Assembly: GCA_005792205.1 (NCBI GenBank)
Contig: SXSO01000094.1
Span: forward strand, 1 to 10,892
DNA length: 10,892 nt
Direction: 5' to 3'
Origin: Bacteroidota bacterium
GTDB taxonomy: Bacteria > Bacteroidota > Ignavibacteria > UBA10030 > F1-140-MAGs086
The notes beneath the pieces were generated by a model, which saw only the letters and a list, made by a program, of their open reading frames with translations, had not been told where the DNA came from and did no database searches. A program made the translations under genes and the position numbers. Positions 7,313 through 10,892 of this stretch are shown in pieces (the stretch's first letter is position 1; the number at the start of each line of letters is the position of its first letter).

Positions 7313-7564
7313 GTGAAAGAATTCATTGAATATTTGGTTAAAAAATTAGTTGATTCTCCTGATGATGTGGAGCTTCATTCTGAAACTACTGATGATATAG
7401 ATGTATTTTATCTAAAAGTTGCAAAAAGCGATATGGGTAAAATCATTGGAACACAAGGTAGAAATGCTAATGCTCTTAGAACCATTATCAATGCTTATGC
7501 AAAAAAGAATAGGCAAAGAGTTAAATTCAGAATTGTAGACGAAGAAAAAGATCAACAACATTAA
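7313..7564 (+). CDS. khpA: KH-domain RNA-binding protein KhpA (YlqC family)
   Basis: KhpA is a small cytoplasmic RNA-binding protein that in Gram-positive bacteria works with KhpB/EloR in RNA binding and cell-envelope control. Its role in Gram-negative lineages is less clear. The 83-aa product is a single KH domain of normal family length. After an N-terminal FIEYLVKKLVDSPDDV (4-19) comes the loop GKIIGTQGRNANALRTII (42-59), whose GxxG element is GTQG (46-49), then a final strand RVKFRIVDEE (69-78). The start is GTG at 7313 with a good Shine-Dalgarno. Placement between rpsP and rimM is the classic location of this gene in many phyla but is not typical of well-known Bacteroidota. That makes it mildly informative for lineage. 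No promoter or terminator is seen in the 51-nt gap after rpsP. Confidence 0.93.
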   Translation: MKEFIEYLVKKLVDSPDDVELHSETTDDIDVFYLKVAKSDMGKIIGTQGRNANALRTIINAYAKKNRQRVKFRIVDEEKDQQH

Positions 7565-7588
7565 AACAATCGTTGATTTAGTAGTTTT

Positions 7589-8089
7589 TTGATTACAATT
7601 GGAAAAATTGTAAAAAGTGTTGGAATTAAAGGAAGTGTAAAAGTTGTTCCATTTAATTCTAATTTTTTAAGTTTTAGAAAACTGAAAAAATGTTTTGTAG
7701 GAAACAATATTGAAGATTCCGTGGAATTAAATATTGCCTCTATAAATTTTTATGTAAAATATATTGTTCTTTTTTTTGATGGTTTTGTAGATATAAATCA
7801 ATCTAAAAATTTAGTTGGAAAGTTTTTATTTGTCAAAAAAAATACGATAAAACTTTCAAAAAATGAATGGTTTATTGACGATATAATTGGATGTGAAGTT
7901 TTTTCTAAAGAAAAATATTTTGGGAAAATTGTGGATGTTTTAAAAATGCCTGCAAACGATGTTTGGGTTACAATTAAAGATGAAAAAGAGATTTTAATGC
8001 CCATTGTGAGTCACTTTATAGAAAGTGTTCAAATTGAAGAAAAAAAAATTTTTATTTCACACCAACTTGAAAGTTTATTAGAAGAATAA
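7589..8089 (+). CDS. rimM: ribosome maturation factor RimM
   Basis: RimM binds S19 and assists maturation of the 16S rRNA 3' domain in the 30S head. The 166-aa product has the usual two domains. The N-terminal RimM barrel begins IGKIVKSVGIKGSVKVVPF (4-22). The C-terminal PRC-barrel runs from about 92 (NEWFIDDIIGCEV, 92-104) through ANDVWVTI (122-129), EILMPIV (134-140) and a C-terminal ESLLEE. The family segment usually read as PHGIKGEVKV is SVGIKGSVKV here, so the common Pro-His is lost. The TTG at 7589 is the only plausible start: an in-frame TGA at 7574 closes the frame upstream, and the residues right after TTG are already conserved. No Shine-Dalgarno is visible, so translation may depend on coupling from khpA 24 nt upstream, which is in the same frame. 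trmD follows after 1 nt. Confidence 0.93.
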   Translation: MITIGKIVKSVGIKGSVKVVPFNSNFLSFRKLKKCFVGNNIEDSVELNIASINFYVKYIVLFFDGFVDINQSKNLVGKFLFVKKNTIKLSKNEWFIDDIIGCEVFSKEKYFGKIVDVLKMPANDVWVTIKDEKEILMPIVSHFIESVQIEEKKIFISHQLESLLEE

Positions 8090-8090
8090 A

Positions 8091-8792
8091 ATGCGATTTG
8101 ATATAATTTGTGGAGTTCCAGAAATTTTAACAAGTTGTTTTTCTGAAAGCATAATAAAAAGAGCACAAGAAAAAAGTTTAGTGGAAATTTTTGTTCATAA
8201 TCTTCACGATTATTCTAACGATAAACATTGTAAAATTGATGACATTCCTTATAGTGGTGAAGCAGGAATGGTTTTAAAACCAGAACCAATTTACAATTGT
8301 ATTTCACATTTAGAAAAGGAAAGAAAGTATGATGAAATTATTTTTCTTTCTCCTGATGGAAAAGTTTTTAATCAAAAAATTGCAACTGAACTGTCATTAA
8401 AAAAAAATATAATTTTGCTTTGCGGACATTACAAAGGAATTGATGAAAGAGTTAGACAAAGTTTGGTTACTTGTGAAATCTCAATTGGAGATTATGTTTT
8501 AACAGGAGGTGAATTGGCAGCAGCAGTTGTTGTGGATGCAACGGTGAGATTGATTCCAGGTGTTGTTGGTGATGCGGAATCGCTTTTAACAGATTCGTTT
8601 CAAGATAATTTGCTTTGTGCATCTTCGTATACAAGACCATCTGAATTTATGTCTATGAAAGTTCCTGAAATTTTGCTTTCAGGAAACCATAAAGAAATAA
8701 GAAAATACCGTTTACTTGAACGAATCGAAAAAACAAAAAAGTTAAGAAAAGATTTATACGAAAAATTTTTAAATAAGAATAAAGATGAATAA
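8091..8792 (+). CDS. trmD: tRNA (guanine-N1-)-methyltransferase TrmD
   Basis: TrmD uses S-adenosylmethionine to methylate N1 of G37 next to the anticodon of a tRNA subset, which prevents +1 frameshifting. The 233-aa product belongs to the SPOUT family and has the deep trefoil-knot motifs LLCGHYKGIDERV (109-121) and SIGDYVLTGGELAA (131-144). Arg153 in RLIPGVVG and Asp168 in TDSF match the catalytic Arg and Asp of known TrmD enzymes. LLSGNHKEIRKYRL (195-208) is also conserved. Two conserved segments deviate: the usual YGGGxGM is YSGEAGM (54-60), and the usual xxPxYTRP lacks its proline (CASSYTRP, 176-183). The methyltransferase core is otherwise intact, so activity is likely. The start ATG is 1 nt after rimM; the end overlaps rplS by 8 nt. 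Confidence 0.96.
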   Translation: MRFDIICGVPEILTSCFSESIIKRAQEKSLVEIFVHNLHDYSNDKHCKIDDIPYSGEAGMVLKPEPIYNCISHLEKERKYDEIIFLSPDGKVFNQKIATELSLKKNIILLCGHYKGIDERVRQSLVTCEISIGDYVLTGGELAAAVVVDATVRLIPGVVGDAESLLTDSFQDNLLCASSYTRPSEFMSMKVPEILLSGNHKEIRKYRLLERIEKTKKLRKDLYEKFLNKNKDE

Positions 8793-9123
8793 ATTACAGA
8801 TTGTAGAATCAATGCAGTTAAAAAATGATATTCCAGAATTTTTTCCCGGAGATACTGTGAATGTTTCTGTAAAAGTTATTGAAGGTGATAAAGAAAGAAT
8901 TCAGCATTTTGAAGGTTGGGTTATCAAAAGACATAACAATGGAATAAACTCAACTTTTACTGTAAGAAAAGTTTCACATGGTATTGGTGTTGAAAAAAAT
9001 TTTCCACTTCATTCACCACGGGTCTCAAAAATTGAAATTGTTAAAAAAGGTAAAGTTAGAAGAGCAAAACTTTACTATTTGAGAGATCTCTCACAAAAAC
9101 AAATTCAACACAAAATTAAGTAA
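8785..9123 (+). CDS. rplS: 50S ribosomal protein L19
   Basis: L19 lies at the interface of the 30S and 50S subunits. The 112-aa product carries the family signature from residue 21 on: PGDTVNV (21-27), EGDKERIQHFEGWVI (33-47), STFTVRKVSHGIGVEKNFPL (56-75), HSPRVSKIEIVKKGKVRRAK (76-95) and LYYLRDL (96-102). Length is standard. The ATG lies inside the 3' end of trmD with an 8-nt overlap, which implies translational coupling. The stop TAA is followed without any gap by the GTG start of the next gene. Confidence 0.97.
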   Translation: MNKLQIVESMQLKNDIPEFFPGDTVNVSVKVIEGDKERIQHFEGWVIKRHNNGINSTFTVRKVSHGIGVEKNFPLHSPRVSKIEIVKKGKVRRAKLYYLRDLSQKQIQHKIK

Positions 9124-9879
9124 GTGCAGAGTAATAGTTTTAGAATTGGTTTTCCAAATTTAGTTTGTGCAAAACCAATTCTTTTTTTATTACAAACAAA
9201 ACTTAAAGACAATTCTTTTTTCAATTTTAATTTTGAGTCGGAACTGATTGCTCCAAACTACAGTTTCGATTTGGCTCTTGTTTCTCCATTCATTTACGCA
9301 AAATATTTTTCAAATTACAAAGTAGTTCCCAATATTTGTATTTCTACATTTCAAAATTCTAAACTTATTCGTCTGTATTTTAAAGAAGGATTAGGATTTA
9401 TAGAAAAACTTTCCATCAATCCAAATTATATTTCTGAGACGATTATTACCTCAATTATTTTTTCAGAACAATATGGAATTACTCCAAAAATAATTCCTAC
9501 AATTTCAAATTCACTTGAAACAATGTTTGAAAAAAGTGATTGTGCCATAATTATAGATGAGAATTTGGATGAAAATTTTCAAAAAAAATTTATTGATTTA
9601 TCTGAATTTTGGATGGATATTTTTGAATATCCATTGATAAATAAAGTTTTAATTTGCAGTGAAAAATTTGCTGAAAGTGATGAGATAAAAATAATTTCAA
9701 ATTTGGGAGATGAGGCAAAAAGTTTTATCAAAAATTTAGGAGATGAAAAAGAAGCAAATTATCTTTCCAATTTCAACTACAACTTAGGAGAAAGTGAAGT
9801 AGAAGCAATTCAAGAATTTTTTAGAATATGTTTTTACTACAAGTTCTTAAACGACATTCCCGATTTGCATTTCTGTTAA
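9124..9879 (+). CDS. MqnA-like protein (putative chorismate dehydratase, futalosine pathway), divergent
   Basis: The 251-aa product resembles MqnA, the chorismate dehydratase that forms 3-[(1-carboxyvinyl)oxy]benzoate in futalosine-dependent menaquinone synthesis. MqnA has a periplasmic-binding-protein-like two-lobe fold. Matching features are an N-terminal strand FRIGFPNLVCAKPI (6-19), FDLALVSPFIYAK (48-60), an inter-lobe region followed by QYGITPKIIP (116-125), SDCAIIIDE (138-146) and the lobe closure DLSEFWMDIFEYPLINKVLIC (158-178). The C-terminal helix ending FLNDIPDLHF (241-250) also fits. The serine/arginine-rich segment expected after the second strand (an SRTS-like motif) is not recognisable; YISETIITS (102-110) occupies its place. 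It could therefore be a true MqnA, an MqnD relative or a paralogue with another ligand. The GTG at 9124 directly abuts the rplS stop; no signal peptide is present. Fast divergence is the main doubt. Confidence 0.62.
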   Translation: MQSNSFRIGFPNLVCAKPILFLLQTKLKDNSFFNFNFESELIAPNYSFDLALVSPFIYAKYFSNYKVVPNICISTFQNSKLIRLYFKEGLGFIEKLSINPNYISETIITSIIFSEQYGITPKIIPTISNSLETMFEKSDCAIIIDENLDENFQKKFIDLSEFWMDIFEYPLINKVLICSEKFAESDEIKIISNLGDEAKSFIKNLGDEKEANYLSNFNYNLGESEVEAIQEFFRICFYYKFLNDIPDLHFC

Positions 9880-9888
9880 AACAGGTTT
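9873..9888 (+). terminator. weak terminator-like hairpin at the end of the translation cluster
   Basis: CTGTT (9873-9877) and AACAG (9880-9884) form a short stem, or 4 bp with a TAAA loop, overlapping the stop codon of the MqnA-like gene and followed by GTTTT. Stem and T-tract are both short, so termination would be inefficient. Confidence 0.2.
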
Positions 9889-9919
9889 TCCTACATTTAT
9901 TTTTTTAGTATATCGTTTT

Positions 9920-9948
9920 TTGAAAAAATATCTTATATTATGTATAAC
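9920..9948 (+). promoter_or_regulatory. sigma70-type promoter of the beta-barrel gene
   Basis: TTGAAA (9920-9925) and TATAAC (9943-9948) are separated by exactly 17 nt and match the -35 and -10 consensus boxes at 5/6 and 5/6. Transcription would start near 9955, about 30 nt before the ATG at 9985. This is the best promoter in the window and shows that the beta-barrel gene begins its own transcription unit. Confidence 0.6.
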
Positions 9949-9972
9949 AATTTTTTAATAAATAACATAAAG

Positions 9973-9978
9973 AAAGGA
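9973..9978 (+). promoter_or_regulatory. Shine-Dalgarno AAAGGA that fixes the ATG at 9985
   Basis: AAAGGA ends 6 nt before ATG 9985, whose first 14 codons encode a signal-peptide start. It is strong evidence that translation begins there and not at the TTG at 9999 in the other frame. Confidence 0.65.
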
Positions 9979-9984
9979 AATCAA

Positions 9985-10589
9985 ATGCGTAAGTTATTTT
10001 GTTTTTTAATGCTTTTGTTGATATTTTAACAAATTATTTATTTTCACAAGAATTTGAAGATGAATATTCAAACACAGAACCGTTATATATTCAACTTGGT
10101 TTAGGGTATGCAAATCCGAGTTATCCATTGTTTCTTCAGCTAATCGTTGATGACTTAAAGAATGATGATGGTATTACTAAAACTTCGATGTATATTGATT
10201 TAGGGTTATATTGGCATATTGCACCTCAAACAATTATAGGACCAAATATTAATGGTGTTGGTGATCGTTTTCAAGATGAAGATGAAAACTATTTTCAAAT
10301 GAATCAATATATATATGGGGTGAGTGTAATGCATTATTTAATTCGTTCGTTTGGAAGTGGGGTTTTTATACGAGGAGATGCTGGTTTAGCAAAAGTAATA
10401 TCAGTAAGTGACATATATGGAATAGAATATAATATAACTAGTGATAATGGGTTTGGATATTTAGTAGGTGGTGGATATTCATTTGATACTGATGGAACAA
10501 GAATTCTTTTAAATATAAACTATACTTCTCATTCTGTTGAAGATTATGATTATTCATCTGTGAATGTAGGTGTAAATTTTTTATTCTAA
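9985..10589 (+). CDS. outer-membrane beta-barrel protein, frameshifted within the signal peptide
   Basis: The ATG at 9985, with a good Shine-Dalgarno and promoter, encodes MRKLFCFLMLLLIF and then meets TAA at 10027-10029. The rest of the protein is open in the -1 frame up to 10589. One extra T in the T-run at 10024-10027 would join the two parts into a 201-aa protein whose signal peptide ends LTNYLFS|QEF. The mature part alternates polar and hydrophobic residues in many short strands (YIQLGLGYA, SMYIDLGLYWHI, GVFIRGDAGLAKV, GFGYLVGGGYSF, RILLNINYTSHS) with acidic turns. It ends in SVNVGVNFLF, a C-terminal aromatic typical of Bam-inserted barrels. It is a small porin-like or OmpW/OprF-sized barrel; no ligand can be inferred. 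Either the gene is broken or phase-variable, or the assembly lost one base. No coding counterpart for the signal peptide exists in the mature frame. Confidence 0.75.
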
Positions 10590-10608
10590 TTTTTTTTAGA
10601 AAATAGAA

Positions 10609-10648
10609 ATATTGTTTATTTTTTAGATATTAAACACAATATGTTTTT
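10609..10648 (+). terminator. candidate intrinsic terminator after the beta-barrel gene
   Basis: ATATTGTTTA (10609-10618) pairs with TAAA-CA-CAATAT (10631-10642), 10 bp interrupted by a 2-nt bulge, with a 12-nt loop. GTTTTT follows at 10643-10648. The stem is A/T-rich, so strength is uncertain; location 20 nt after the stop supports the role. Confidence 0.35.
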
Positions 10649-10674
10649 ACAACTTCATCTATTAGAAAAAAACT

Positions 10675-10892
10675 ATGAAACTAAAAAAAATATTTATTGC
10701 TTTATTATTTTTATTACCAACAAGAACAATACCCCAAAATTGCTATGAATCCTATATTGTTACTCCAAGTCCATTTATGGGAAATCATGGTGAAATTTTT
10801 AAACTTAAAGATGGTTCATTATGGGAAGTAAAATATGAGTACTCTTATTTATATGAGTATTATCCAACGGTTATAGTTTGTCCCAGTAAAAA
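10675..10892 (+). CDS. exported protein of unknown function, 3' end beyond the window
   Basis: An ATG at 10675 opens a frame that is still open at the window edge, giving at least 72 residues. The N-terminus is a signal peptide: positive MKLKK, a hydrophobic core IFIALLFLL (6-14), and probable cleavage at TIP|QN (20/21), again with Gln at +1. The mature start has PSPFMGNHGEIFKLKDG (31-47) and then an aromatic-rich run, WEVKYEYSYLYEYYP (50-64), followed by VIVCPSK. Two cysteines (23, 69) could form a disulfide in the periplasm. I do not recognise a family with a known function. There is no Shine-Dalgarno, and the gap after the beta-barrel gene is 85 nt and contains the candidate terminator, so it may be a separate unit. 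Frame, signal peptide and composition support it as a real gene. Confidence 0.75.
   Translation, partial: MKLKKIFIALLFLLPTRTIPQNCYESYIVTPSPFMGNHGEIFKLKDGSLWEVKYEYSYLYEYYPTVIVCPSK

Noticed and set aside
9999..10022. TTG at 9999 as the true start of the beta-barrel protein
   Set aside because: It has no Shine-Dalgarno and would give a poor signal sequence with no positive N-terminus. The ATG at 9985 has promoter, Shine-Dalgarno and a classical signal-peptide start.
10021..10030. Programmed -1 ribosomal frameshift in the beta-barrel gene
   Set aside because: The site ATA TTT TAA lacks an X XXY YYZ slippery heptamer: tRNA-Phe slipping back would face ATT with a first-base mismatch. No clear downstream stem or pseudoknot was seen.
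10675..10743. Lipoprotein signal in the last gene (Cys23)
   Set aside because: The residues before Cys are IPQN, which does not fit a lipobox ending in Ala/Gly/Ser-Cys.
1..10892. Mobile elements, CRISPR, tRNA/rRNA, defence or biosynthetic clusters
   Set aside because: No transposase, terminal repeats with target duplication, regularly spaced repeats, tRNA-like folds or accessory gene cassettes were found. The window is a core-genome region, so I do not claim an undescribed multi-gene system.

Overview
The window is a very AT-rich stretch (roughly 30% G+C by eye) of a Gram-negative bacterial chromosome. It is almost entirely core housekeeping genes. An outer membrane is implied by kdsA (LPS inner-core Kdo synthesis) and by an outer-membrane beta-barrel gene near the right end. 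All three exported proteins have signal peptides that would leave glutamine at position +1, a known trait of Bacteroidota and relatives. Together with a khpA gene in the rpsP operon and a futalosine-pathway (MqnA-like) gene, this suggests the Bacteroidota/Chlorobiota/Ignavibacteria side of the FCB group. That placement is inference; no rRNA or other decisive marker is present.

Layout: 31-846 is kdsA on the minus strand. 847-1456 is a 610-bp gene-free divergent spacer rich in inverted repeats. From 1457 every gene is on the plus strand. A tight cluster follows: lon, obgE, a YdjY-like exported protein gene and ffh, with spacings of -1, +4 and +3 nt. After 51 nt comes the translation cluster rpsP, khpA, rimM, trmD, rplS (gaps 51, 24, 1 and -8 nt), and an MqnA-like gene starts directly on the rplS stop codon. 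A 105-nt spacer with a clear sigma70-type promoter precedes a small outer-membrane beta-barrel gene. Its signal peptide is separated from its mature part by a one-base frameshift. The window ends inside a second exported-protein gene.

The genes fit together as a growth-linked block: protein quality control (Lon), ribosome assembly (ObgE, RimM, S16, L19), tRNA modification for reading-frame maintenance (TrmD), RNA binding (KhpA) and co-translational membrane targeting (Ffh), with menaquinone synthesis attached at the 3' end. I see no mobile element, CRISPR array, tRNA, rRNA, defence locus or other undescribed multi-gene system. The points most worth checking are the frameshifted beta-barrel gene, the dyad-rich lon/kdsA spacer, the exported YdjY-like gene inside the lon-obgE-ffh cluster, the divergent MqnA, and unusual residues in TrmD.
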